A DNA stretch of 26,557 nucleotides from an uncultured Eubacteriales bacterium (GTDB lineage: Bacteria; Bacillota; Clostridia; Christensenellales; Borkfalkiaceae): positions 1-26,557 of the forward strand of contig UQZE01000012.1 of the NCBI GenBank assembly GCA_900545325.1. The letters run 5' to 3'. The notes below the pieces were generated by a model. The model did no database searches. It was not told the origin of the DNA and saw only the letters and a list, made by a program, of their open reading frames with translations. The position numbers and the translations under genes were made by a program. Position 1 is the first letter of the stretch. Every line of letters starts with the position of its first letter. Positions 8,010 to 15,962 of the stretch are shown piece by piece.

Positions 8010-9677
8010 TCAGAACAGTACGTTTGTACCTTCCGCACGGGCTTCCGCCGCGCGGTTTTTAACGAATTCCAGATAATCGTTCATCAAGCCGTTTTTGGAG
8101 ATCGCGCGCCTGTACGCCAGCACCTTATTGTCTATATCGGCGGCGGAATTCGCAAAATAACAGGATTCTATCATCGTTTTATAGTCGTTGGTGATGAGCA
8201 CTTCGAGCAGTTCGTCGCGGCGCGAAAATTCGTCGTCCCAGAAAGTGGCGGCCACGCCGTCCACTCTGACGAGCGGATACATCTCGCGCACGATTTCGCG
8301 GTATTCCACGGCGGGATCGCCCTCCACGTCGTTCGCCCGTTCGTAAACGTTGTTTTCCAGCCGCGCGACGCCGTAGGTATAGATGCTGCTTATCCCCCTG
8401 TCCGTTGCGTAGCGGCCGTCTGCCTTCAGATTATTTTTATATTCCTCCGTCGTGCGTATCACGCCGTTTTCGTCGTATTCCCAATCTTTGCCCTCTATGC
8501 CGAGATATACGAGTTTTCTGCCCTCCTCGCTGTTGATATAATCGAGATATTTGATTATCTTATCGATTTTTTTCGTGGAGGCGGGAACGACGAATACCGC
8601 CGTGGCGCTCAGCCCCATGGTCGTATACGTTTCGGGCATGTAGGGATTGCCGTTGGCGTCGTAGATCGGGCCCATGGGTACGTAGCGCATTTCGGGGTGG
8701 TCTTCGTAAAGGGTATATTCCAGCGCGTTCTGTATGTGCGAATAGTGCGCGCCCGTTAGCGCTACCGAGCCGTTGACGTGCTTTTCCTTCGCCACGCTGT
8801 CCGTCTGCGTGAAAGCCTCGCTGTCAAACAAGCCCTCTTTGATCATCTTCTGCATGAATTTGGCCTCTTCCACCATCTTGTCGTCCATTCCCAGCCAGGT
8901 AAGCGAACCGTCCTCGTTTTCCAGTATGCTCGTCATCTGGCGATACTTGAAACTGTTTAAAAACACCTCGTACGACCAGCCCTGCTGCCAGCAGCCCGCG
9001 GGGATCACGGGGTTGCCGTTCACGTCCTTATAGCCGCCCTCGCTTATGCGCTTTGCAATGTCGTAAAGCTGCTGCGAGGTGTGCACGCTGTACGGATCTA
9101 CGCCGAGATCTTCTAAAATATCCTTTCTGCCGTAAACGGTATACCCCCAATTCGTTTCGTTTTCGTTATCCTTCGCCGTATGCATCGGCAGGATATAGCG
9201 TTTTCCGTTGAAATCGGGATCGTCTATGCCGTTTTTCACGAAATTCTGCGAAAGCCCCGTGGTGTAGTTGGGTTCGAGGTTTTGCATGCCCTCCGTATAG
9301 TCCCCGATAGGCAAAAAGAAATCCGCCGCGATCGCGTCCTTTACGATTTTATCCGCTCCGTCGTCCGTGCCGCCGTAGCGGAACATGATGAGATCGCTCG
9401 TCGTCCCCATGGACACGATCGAAGTCAGCTTGTTCGTTACCGAACCTTCGTGAAAATTCGCTTTGATCGTAACTCCCGTTTCCTCGCGGATTTTTTCGGC
9501 CACGGGATTGTTTTCCTGATCGGCGGGTTTCATGCCCGACAAGCCCGGAAACACGACGTCGATCACCAACGTATCTTCGCCGATCTTGGAATGAAAACAC
9601 CCCGCAACGGTGAGCGCCAGCGCAAGGCTCATAATCAGCGCCAAAACGACGCTTAAAAACTTTTTACAGATACGCAT
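8010..9677 (-). CDS. extracellular solute-binding lipoprotein (LplA/YtcQ type)
   Basis: A 555-residue sugar-binding lipoprotein of an ABC importer. The signal peptide ends in VAGC (Cys27). The mature start (LVIDVVFPGLSG, then NPVAEKIREETGV) and the long two-lobed body fit the large family-1 solute-binding proteins paired with LplB/LplC permeases. Three ATG codons lie in a row at 9683, 9680 and 9677. The ribosome binding site AAGGAG is only 2 bp from the first but 8 bp from the third, so 9677 is chosen; starting at 9683 would add two Met. It is the first gene of operon 1, behind the promoter at 9707-9735, and captures the glycan fragment for the two permeases that follow. Confidence 0.88.
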   Translation of the reverse strand: MRICKKFLSVVLALIMSLALALTVAGCFHSKIGEDTLVIDVVFPGLSGMKPADQENNPVAEKIREETGVTIKANFHEGSVTNKLTSIVSMGTTSDLIMFRYGGTDDGADKIVKDAIAADFFLPIGDYTEGMQNLEPNYTTGLSQNFVKNGIDDPDFNGKRYILPMHTAKDNENETNWGYTVYGRKDILEDLGVDPYSVHTSQQLYDIAKRISEGGYKDVNGNPVIPAGCWQQGWSYEVFLNSFKYRQMTSILENEDGSLTWLGMDDKMVEEAKFMQKMIKEGLFDSEAFTQTDSVAKEKHVNGSVALTGAHYSHIQNALEYTLYEDHPEMRYVPMGPIYDANGNPYMPETYTTMGLSATAVFVVPASTKKIDKIIKYLDYINSEEGRKLVYLGIEGKDWEYDENGVIRTTEEYKNNLKADGRYATDRGISSIYTYGVARLENNVYERANDVEGDPAVEYREIVREMYPLVRVDGVAATFWDDEFSRRDELLEVLITNDYKTMIESCYFANSAADIDNKVLAYRRAISKNGLMNDYLEFVKNRAAEARAEGTNVLF

Positions 9678-9706
9678 CATCATTTCTCCTTTTCTACTTT
9701 AATGCA

Positions 9707-9735
9707 AGTATAACAGTTTTCAAATGCCCGTTCAA
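9707..9735 (-). promoter_or_regulatory. sigma-A-type promoter of operon 1
   Basis: Reading the minus strand, TTGAAC (9735-9730) and TATACT (9712-9707) are separated by exactly 17 bp. Transcription would start near 9700 and give a short leader containing the AAGGAG ribosome binding site of the solute-binding-protein gene. The match to consensus (4/6 and 5/6) and ideal spacing make this the best promoter candidate for the operon. Confidence 0.75.
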
Positions 9736-9770
9736 TAGCAACGTTAAGGCAGTTTTTAGCAATTTTAAAG
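9736..9770 (-). promoter_or_regulatory. tandem direct-repeat operator, probable AraC-family site
   Basis: On the minus strand two copies of C-n-TTAA-nn-TTGCTA occur, at 9770-9757 and 9749-9736, with 21 bp from one TTGCTA to the next. The proximal copy touches the operon -35 box with no gap. Two direct half-sites two helical turns apart, abutting the -35, is the arrangement AraC-family activators use. The regulator is encoded immediately to the right. Assignment to that protein is inference. Confidence 0.6.
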
Positions 9771-9777
9771 ATTTATC

Positions 9778-9806
9778 TTGACTCAATCGAAAAACAGGCT
9801 TATAAT
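9778..9806 (+). promoter_or_regulatory. sigma-A-type promoter of the first AraC-type gene
   Basis: TTGACT (9778-9783) and a perfect TATAAT (9801-9806) are 17 bp apart. Transcription should start near 9813 and yield a leader of about 20 nt with GGAGG at 9824-9828 before the ATG. It faces away from the operon 1 promoter, with the direct-repeat operator between them, so autoregulation is possible. Confidence 0.8.
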
Positions 9807-9832
9807 TTTAACAAATCCGACACGGAGGCGCT

Positions 9833-10729
9833 ATGTTAGACGATAGAGCATTATGGCAGTATTCCATTTACGTACGGCGGGCGATGACGGACACCATGCC
9901 GCTCAACTGGATTCTGCCGCTGCGGCAGATATTCGACCATGAAATATTATTTATCGAGCAGGGGAAGATAGAGCTGTTCACGGAGGGCGCAAAGTATGTG
10001 GCGGAGGAAAACGATCTGGTGCTGCTGCCGCCCTATATTCCCCATACTTTCCGCGCCGTCGGCGAAAAGCCGCTCGTACAGCCCCACCTGCATCTTGACT
10101 TCACCTACCGCGAGGACGCGCGCGAAGTATATATCCCGTTCGAAAAGATAACCGACCCGAAAAAATTTTCCCTTTTCCGCGAAAACGAATTTGCGAAATG
10201 GGACCTTCCTTACGTGATAAAGTTCGCCTCGCCCCACCAATCCCAGCCTATACTGAAACTGATTCACGAAATCATCACGACGAATATGGAAAATTCTTTG
10301 GTTTCGGTTCTTAAAACGAAGATACTCGTTTTAAACCTGTTCACGAACATTATCGCCGCCACATACGGTAAAAACGATTTTCCCAACAGGAACCGTTCCT
10401 TATTCGTATCCGCGCAGCTGATGATGGAAAAACAGCTTTCTTCCACGCTCGATTTAAAAGCGATAGCCGACGCGCTGGGCTACTCCAAAAACCACCTTTG
10501 CGCGCTGTACAAAAAGCAGTTCGGCATAACGATGGTGCGGCAGTATGAAAAACTGAAACTGCAAAAAGCTTTGGACTATCTTTCCCAGTCCCAGCTGGGA
10601 ATTACGGAAATCGCAGAAACGCTCGGTTTCGGATACGTGGGCGATTTTACGAGATTCGTCAAGAGAATGATAGGACTTTCCCCCACGCAGTACCGCAGGT
10701 CGCTCGATCTGCCGCCGCAAAGATTATGA
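9833..10729 (+). CDS. AraC-family regulator with cupin sensor domain
   Basis: A 298-residue transcription factor. Residues about 15-130 form a cupin/AraC_binding sensor domain with the pattern EQGKIELFTEG, then LLPPYIPHTF and QPHLHLDFTY, a jelly-roll that usually binds a sugar. The C-terminal 100 residues carry the two AraC helix-turn-helix units: LKAIADALGYSKNHLCALYK and ITEIAETLGFGYVGDFTRF, ending in the family signature with the GLSPTQYRR motif. It is divergent from operon 1 and shares a 149-bp control region containing a tandem operator, so it most likely activates that operon in response to the imported sugar. Its own gene has a strong promoter and a GGAGG ribosome binding site, and ends at the bidirectional hairpin at 10761-10785. 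Confidence 0.92.
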   Translation: MLDDRALWQYSIYVRRAMTDTMPLNWILPLRQIFDHEILFIEQGKIELFTEGAKYVAEENDLVLLPPYIPHTFRAVGEKPLVQPHLHLDFTYREDAREVYIPFEKITDPKKFSLFRENEFAKWDLPYVIKFASPHQSQPILKLIHEIITTNMENSLVSVLKTKILVLNLFTNIIAATYGKNDFPNRNRSLFVSAQLMMEKQLSSTLDLKAIADALGYSKNHLCALYKKQFGITMVRQYEKLKLQKALDYLSQSQLGITEIAETLGFGYVGDFTRFVKRMIGLSPTQYRRSLDLPPQRL

Positions 10730-10760
10730 AAAATTTTCGGAAAAACAAACCCGTATAAAA

Positions 10761-10785
10761 AAGCGGCGCCTGTTCGGCGCCGCTT
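10761..10785. terminator. bidirectional intrinsic terminator
   Basis: A perfect 10-bp stem (AAGCGGCGCC with GGCGCCGCTT) closes a TGTTC loop. It is preceded by an A run and followed by TTTT, so it has a U tail on both strands. It sits between the convergent AraC-type gene and the Gfo/Idh gene and should end both transcripts. Confidence 0.9.
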
Positions 10786-10800
10786 TTGCATCTGCGGATA

Positions 10801-12012
10801 TTATTTCATATGTATCGTTTTGTTTTCCGTGCGGGAACGTTCGGCCGCAAACGCTATTTTATGGCTGTCCATGGAAACGTCGAGATAACTCATTCCCGTA
10901 GTCGGGCGGCCGTTGAGCGCCAAATACACGTCGCGCATCAGCCCCGCGTCCCCGCCGCCGTGATTGCCGTAAACGCTCTCGCATGTCAGATCTATTCGTT
11001 CGGTTTCGCCGCCGAACGGTCTGAGTTCCACGAAATTTTCCTCCATGACGCCGTACAGTTCTGCCTTTGTGCCGTGGATTTTGATGTCGCGGTATATTTC
11101 TTTGCTGAAAGCCGTCATCTGATGCACCGCCGTGGCGCCGCCCTCGAATTTCACGGCGGTTACCTGGTGGTCGACCGCGTCGTTATCCGAACGGAACACG
11201 CATCTGTCGTATTGCGTATGTTTGAGATGCGCGGCAATGCTTTCCGGCGTCTTATCGCCGCTCATAAAGTAATTCGCCATCCATTCGTGCGCCTCGTAGA
11301 TCTTCTGCGCGTTGTAAACGCAGTCTTTTACGGGACAATCCGAGCAATAGGCGGCGCTTTCCGCAGGCGCGTTTTCCAAAGTAAAAAAGCCGAGCGAGCC
11401 GAAAGAAGAAACTTCCGTGCACTTTTCGCCCACCAGCCAACGGATAATGTCGAGATCGTGGCAGCATTTCGCCAGGATCATGGGACAGCTGTCCGCGCTG
11501 TTTCTCCACGGGCCGCGCACAAAGGAATGAGCCTGATGATAATACCCCACGTTTTCCGTAGCGCATAAGGTCATGATCTTTCCCAGCTTTCCCGAGGAAA
11601 CGATTTCCTTGATCTTTCTGTAAAAAGGCGTATACCGCAGAACGTGGCATACGATCACCCGTCTTTCATACTTTTCCGCCGCGGCCTCTATCGCGAGGCA
11701 GTCCTCCGGCGAGGCGGCGATCGGCTTTTCCAGAAGAAGGTCGTAGCCGGCCTGCATACACAGCACGGCGTGTTCCTTATGCTGCGCGTCCTGCGTGCAT
11801 ATCGCGGCGATATCCGCCGCGATTCCGTCGGCGAGAAAACTGCGGATATCGGAATACGCAGAGCAGCCGAAACGCGCGCGGGCAAGTTTTAATTTTTCGG
11901 GGTCGTTATCGACGATCGCGGCCACCTCGAATTCTTCGGGATACTTCGCGGCGTATCCGGCGTAAATCCCGCCGCGCATCCCGTATCCCAATATCGCGAT
12001 TTTCTTTTTCAT
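10801..12012 (-). CDS. Gfo/Idh/MocA-family NAD(P)-dependent oxidoreductase
   Basis: A 403-residue cytoplasmic dehydrogenase. The Rossmann fold starts at the N-terminus with GYGMRG (9-14) and an acidic residue after the second strand (VDNDP, 34-38). The family EKP motif is at 95-97. The catalytic-domain motif CCHDLDIIRWL at 183-193 supplies the likely catalytic His/Asp pair. Members oxidise or reduce sugars, sugar acids or inositols at a ring hydroxyl. A Cys cluster C223-x2-C226-x4-C231 is visible. It has an AAGGA ribosome binding site 7 bp before the ATG and lies 52 bp after the large lipoprotein gene, behind a hairpin, so it is probably expressed at lower level as the tail of operon 2. It plausibly processes a monosaccharide released from the imported glycan. 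Confidence 0.9.
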   Translation of the reverse strand: MKKKIAILGYGMRGGIYAGYAAKYPEEFEVAAIVDNDPEKLKLARARFGCSAYSDIRSFLADGIAADIAAICTQDAQHKEHAVLCMQAGYDLLLEKPIAASPEDCLAIEAAAEKYERRVIVCHVLRYTPFYRKIKEIVSSGKLGKIMTLCATENVGYYHQAHSFVRGPWRNSADSCPMILAKCCHDLDIIRWLVGEKCTEVSSFGSLGFFTLENAPAESAAYCSDCPVKDCVYNAQKIYEAHEWMANYFMSGDKTPESIAAHLKHTQYDRCVFRSDNDAVDHQVTAVKFEGGATAVHQMTAFSKEIYRDIKIHGTKAELYGVMEENFVELRPFGGETERIDLTCESVYGNHGGGDAGLMRDVYLALNGRPTTGMSYLDVSMDSHKIAFAAERSRTENKTIHMK

Positions 12013-12032
12013 AATGTATCCTTAAAATATAA

Positions 12033-12052
12033 GGGCCGCGGAAACGCGGCCC
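12033..12052 (-). terminator. intrinsic terminator or attenuator before the Gfo/Idh gene
   Basis: A perfect 8-bp GC stem (GGGCCGCG with CGCGGCCC) encloses a 4-nt loop. On the minus strand it is followed by the U-rich stretch TTATATTTT. It lies 12 bp after the stop of the 1294-residue lipoprotein gene. It probably trims operon 2 transcripts, leaving read-through for the oxidoreductase; no separate promoter is evident in the remaining gap. Confidence 0.65.
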
Positions 12053-12064
12053 CGTAATAAGCCT

Positions 12065-13558
12065 TTACGCGCCGACTTCGTTCACCAGTTCGAAATCGGC
12101 AAATCTCACTTCTCTTACGTTATCCGCATTGCCGTCTCCCGGCGCGTTGAAAGTGACCGAGATCAGTTTGTTGCCGAAACCGTTGCCGCCCTCAAGGAAA
12201 GCCGACATCGGAATATAGACGTTATGCCATTCGTTGAGAGATAAGCGCGCTTCGCTTTGATATTCGTCCGCAGGATTCTTATCTTCGCCTACAATGAATT
12301 TATCCGAGCACATCAACAGCCTCCATTTGTATTCCCCGCCGTCGGAAACGGCCATCACGCGCACTTTAACGTAGGCGTATGCGCCGAGATCTTCCGCGCT
12401 CAAAGCCGACTGCACTCTGAACATCTGCCACTTTGCAAGGCCATTATCCTTGACCGACCAGGAAATATAGGGCGTATCGCCGCCGTCGGCAACGTATTTC
12501 ACTACGTTTCCGGACGCTACCTGAATATCGCCCAGTACGTCGACCGAAGAAAGGTCGAGCGCGTGGGTTGCGGAAACGGATTTTCTCGAAACGGGTATTT
12601 CCAGCGTTTTGGTAAGCGCGCCGTCATACGTATAAGTTACCACGATCCGGCCCGCGCTCGGGGCAACAAATCCCGTGAGGGGAACGGACTGCTCCTTTTC
12701 CGCGCCGTAAACCGACGTATATACCGCCGCGGCGGCCGCTTTGTTCCCGCTCGCCGCGCCGTTTACGTAGACTTGCGCTTCGGGTATGTCGAACGCCGCG
12801 CCCGCAACCGCGCTGCCTGCTTCGGGCAGTACGATCTTAGTCGCGTAATCCACGGTGAATGCCCCCTTCGTTTCGCCGCTGTAAAGCGGATCGGCCGAAA
12901 CGACGGTATAGCCGTATTCCCCCGCCGCGAGAGAATACCTGAACGCATTCCCGTCCTGCGAAACGGGATTGACGGCGACGCCGCCCTTTTCCACCGTAAG
13001 CGTATATGCGGGCAGCGTTTCCGCGCCCGACACGGTGATCGCAACGTCCGCCGCATCGCCCTCCGCAATGGTAAGGCCCTCTGTTTTGACGGTATATTCG
13101 ACCGAATACCTCGCGTATACGCCGCCCAGCCTCAATTCTGTGAGCGAGGCATGGTTTTCACTGTTGGCATTGTTGTAATTGAACGGCAGAAATACCGTCG
13201 ACTTCGACATCTTTGCTACAAAGTCGGCAGCGGGGATACTGATTTTCGTCCACGTATCGGCAGGGAAAGTTTTCTGATAGGCGAGGTCGTTGAAGAAACT
13301 GAATTTCACCGTGTCGCCGTCCTTCGCGTCCGCGTACAGCCATATTTCCACTACGTCGTATTTGCCGTATTCTTCAAAGGATCCCTTTGCCTTGAGGGAA
13401 ATATTCACCCACGCGTTGTTCGCCGCTCCCGAAAAGCTCACGTAATTCCCCGTATAAGCCGCCTCGGGATCGCCGCTCTTCACCTGCATGGCGCAGGCCT
13501 TGCTCGTCGTGATCTGCGCCGCCAGGCTGTCCTCGGTCGGCTCGAACACGGCGTTATC
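12065..13558 (-). repeat. copy 2 of internal ~490-residue protein module
   Basis: Encodes residues 798-1294 of the giant lipoprotein. It aligns end to end with residues 211-703. Shared landmarks in the same order are WLYADA, NHASLTELRLGGV, VDYAT, GFVAPS, KWRLLMCSD (WRLLMCSD in copy 1), GNADNV and EVRFADFELV. Confidence 0.85.
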
Positions 13559-15949
13559 CTCCGCCGGCGTATCTTCCACTACCGAGAAAGTTACCGAGTA
13601 TTCCCCGTCGAGCTTATAGCCGCCCTCCGTGAGGACGATCACCGCCTCGTAAGTGCCGGGCTCTTTCGCGCCCTCCCACACGTATTTGCCGCCGACGTTT
13701 TCGAGCGCCGCAACGGCTTCGCCGTTCTTTCTGATCTCTACTTTAAAGGCGAGTTCGGGGGATACGTTCGCCGTAAAGGAAGGATTTTCCTCGGTCGTAT
13801 AAGAAGTTTTTTCCGTCAGCAGTTCGCCTTCGGCCGCTTTCACGAGCTCAAAGTCGGCGAACCGCACTTCTTTTACGTTATCGGCGTTGCCGTCCTGCGG
13901 TTTATTGAATGTAACCGACACGAAACACTTTTTATCGAAACCGTTGCCGCCCGAAAGGAAAGCCGACATCGGGACATAGATATACCCCCATTCGTTGAGC
14001 GCCAGCCTCGTGGGAGCGTTCCATTCGGAATCCCCCGCGATATACTGATCGGAGCACATCAGCAGGCGCCATCTGTATACGCCGTCGTCGGAAAGCGCCA
14101 TTGCCTTCACCCTGACGTAATCGTATTCCGCAAGCGTTTCCGCGGAGAGAGAGGAATTCACCTTGAACATCTGCCACGTTGCGACGGCGTTATCCTTAAT
14201 CGTCCACGATACGTACGGCGTTTCTCCCTCCACGTAGGTCAGAACATTGTTGCCGCCCGCGACCTGTATGTTTTCCAATACGTCGCTCGAAGAAAAATCG
14301 AGTGCGTGTTTCTGCGAAACGGGCGCGCGCTCCACCGTTATCTCCATCGTTTTGGATACGGCGCCTTCATAGGAATAAGTAACTTCTATCACGCCGCTCG
14401 ACGGCGCAACGAACCCTTTCGCCGCGATACCCGTCAGTTTTTTGCCGCCGTATTTCGCCGTAAACGTCGCCGCGATATTCGCTTTTTCCGCGGAAAGTTC
14501 GCCGTTTACGTAGAGCGTAGCGTCCGGTATATCGTACCCCGTGCCCGCAACCGCGTTTTCTGTTTCGGGAAGTATTATCCTCGTAGCGTAATCTACGATA
14601 AAAGTGCCGGTAAGCTCGCCTCTGTACATATCGTCGCGGGAAACCACTCTATATTCGTAACTCCCCGCCGACAGCGTATAACCGAACACGTTGTTCTCCG
14701 AAGAAGCCGGCGGAATTTCCCGTCCGTCTTTGGTAACGGTCAGACTGAACGCAGGCAGGGCGCTGCGGTCGCTCGCCACGGTGAGCGAAACCTCCGCCTG
14801 CTCCGCGCCGGGCGCGATATTCAGCCCTTCGGCCTCCACGGAATATTCCACCGCGTATTTGGCGAATACGCCGCCCAGCCTCAGTTCCGTGAGCGAGGCA
14901 TGGTTCGTGCTCGAAGGATTATTCGTGTTAAACGGCAGGAATATCGCGTTGTTTTCCCCCATCTTGGCGATAAAATCTTCCATATCGAGGGTGATCTTCG
15001 TCCAAGTGTCGGACGGGAAACGGAAATTGTAATTCACATCGTTGAAAAAACTGAAACCGACCTCCGTACCGTCATTCGCGTCCGCATACAGCCAGACTTC
15101 CGCGAGATCGTACTCCGCATATTCGCCGAGGTCGTATTTCGGCGTGAGGAAGATATTGTGCCACCGCGTTTCCGTCGAGGTAAAACTTACGTACGCTCCC
15201 GTGTAGTCGGCGTTTTCGTCGCCCGCCTTTATTTCCGCCGGACAGGACGTGCTCGTCTTGATCTGCTCCATGGCGGAAAGGCTCGCGGGATCGAATATCG
15301 TTCCCTCCGCAACGGCGTTGTCCACCGTAAAATCGGAGGTTGCAACGGCGGAATTGCCGAAGGCGTCCGACGCCGTTACCTTAATTCTGTAAATTCCGGC
15401 CGTTGACGGCGTAAAGGTATACGTACCCCCGTTTTCGGTCAACCCCTCCGCCTTCGTTTCAGTTTCGCCATCGAGGAAAAATACCTCCACCGTCGTCGTT
15501 ACGGGTTTTCCCGAAAGGTCGCTGACCACGATGCCCGGGAGCGTATAGAGCTTGTTCACTTCGCCCGTAGAAGGTTTGGATATGACGATCACGGGATCGC
15601 CGTTATCCGTTACGTTCAAGGTAACCACGCTCGTTTTTTCGGTCTTTTCGTCTATTTCGGCGGTATAGGTGATGACGTAGCCCTCCATATCCGTGATATT
15701 GAACTGGCTTTCGAAAACCGATACCGCGCCGCCGGCCTTTGTCTTAACTGAGGCGCTCACCCTGTAACCGTTGCCCTCTTCGTCCTTAACTTCTTTGAGC
15801 GTGATGGTGTAAATATCGCCCAGTTCGACGTTCTCCGTCGCCGTTTCGGGAAAATCCACCAGCTTCACGCCCCCTTTGCCGCAGGCGGCCGCGGCCACCG
15901 CGCAAACGGCGACCACGACGGCAAGCAGCACTTTTGCCAATTTTTTCAT
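12065..15949 (-). CDS. giant lipoprotein with duplicated carbohydrate-binding-like module
   Basis: A 1294-residue surface lipoprotein. The signal peptide ends in AAAC (Cys23). Residues about 30-210 look like two Ig/cadherin-like beta domains (TLPGIVVSDLSGKPV, then a segment ending FTVDNAVAEG). Then follows a ~490-residue module (211-703) repeated at 798-1294. The two copies are separated by one Ig-like domain. Each module has a jelly-roll-like front (VWLYADANDG versus IWLYADAKDG, then HASLTELRLGGV in both), Ig-like middle parts (VDYATRIILPE versus VDYATKIVLPE) and a second jelly-roll-like end (VRFADFELV in both). No catalytic motif is visible, so capture of extended glycan by repeated binding domains is the best guess. 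The ribosome binding site AAGGAGGG is strong. It follows the smaller binding lipoprotein by 13 bp. Confidence 0.78.
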   Translation of the reverse strand: MKKLAKVLLAVVVAVCAVAAAACGKGGVKLVDFPETATENVELGDIYTITLKEVKDEEGNGYRVSASVKTKAGGAVSVFESQFNITDMEGYVITYTAEIDEKTEKTSVVTLNVTDNGDPVIVISKPSTGEVNKLYTLPGIVVSDLSGKPVTTTVEVFFLDGETETKAEGLTENGGTYTFTPSTAGIYRIKVTASDAFGNSAVATSDFTVDNAVAEGTIFDPASLSAMEQIKTSTSCPAEIKAGDENADYTGAYVSFTSTETRWHNIFLTPKYDLGEYAEYDLAEVWLYADANDGTEVGFSFFNDVNYNFRFPSDTWTKITLDMEDFIAKMGENNAIFLPFNTNNPSSTNHASLTELRLGGVFAKYAVEYSVEAEGLNIAPGAEQAEVSLTVASDRSALPAFSLTVTKDGREIPPASSENNVFGYTLSAGSYEYRVVSRDDMYRGELTGTFIVDYATRIILPETENAVAGTGYDIPDATLYVNGELSAEKANIAATFTAKYGGKKLTGIAAKGFVAPSSGVIEVTYSYEGAVSKTMEITVERAPVSQKHALDFSSSDVLENIQVAGGNNVLTYVEGETPYVSWTIKDNAVATWQMFKVNSSLSAETLAEYDYVRVKAMALSDDGVYRWRLLMCSDQYIAGDSEWNAPTRLALNEWGYIYVPMSAFLSGGNGFDKKCFVSVTFNKPQDGNADNVKEVRFADFELVKAAEGELLTEKTSYTTEENPSFTANVSPELAFKVEIRKNGEAVAALENVGGKYVWEGAKEPGTYEAVIVLTEGGYKLDGEYSVTFSVVEDTPAEDNAVFEPTEDSLAAQITTSKACAMQVKSGDPEAAYTGNYVSFSGAANNAWVNISLKAKGSFEEYGKYDVVEIWLYADAKDGDTVKFSFFNDLAYQKTFPADTWTKISIPAADFVAKMSKSTVFLPFNYNNANSENHASLTELRLGGVYARYSVEYTVKTEGLTIAEGDAADVAITVSGAETLPAYTLTVEKGGVAVNPVSQDGNAFRYSLAAGEYGYTVVSADPLYSGETKGAFTVDYATKIVLPEAGSAVAGAAFDIPEAQVYVNGAASGNKAAAAAVYTSVYGAEKEQSVPLTGFVAPSAGRIVVTYTYDGALTKTLEIPVSRKSVSATHALDLSSVDVLGDIQVASGNVVKYVADGGDTPYISWSVKDNGLAKWQMFRVQSALSAEDLGAYAYVKVRVMAVSDGGEYKWRLLMCSDKFIVGEDKNPADEYQSEARLSLNEWHNVYIPMSAFLEGGNGFGNKLISVTFNAPGDGNADNVREVRFADFELVNEVGA
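13841..15319 (-). repeat. copy 1 of internal ~490-residue protein module
   Basis: Encodes residues 211-703 of the giant lipoprotein, homologous along its length to copy 2. The copies have diverged at many positions, so this is an old duplication rather than a recent DNA repeat or assembly artefact. Confidence 0.85.
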
Positions 15950-15962
15950 ACTTCCCTCCTTT

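Noticed and set aside
9684..9832. A riboswitch or structured RNA leader in the first divergent region
   Set aside because: The leaders from both promoters are only about 17-20 nt. The region is explained by two promoters and direct repeats.
12065..15319. The duplicated lipoprotein module as an assembly duplication or mobile repeat
   Set aside because: The two copies have diverged throughout at protein level, so it is an old in-gene duplication.
12257..15406. A 1049-codon open frame on the plus strand opposite the giant lipoprotein gene
   Set aside because: The minus-strand frame has a strong ribosome binding site, a lipoprotein signal and homologous internal modules. The plus-strand frame is Arg/His/Phe-rich with no domain pattern, as expected for a mirror frame in codon-biased sequence.
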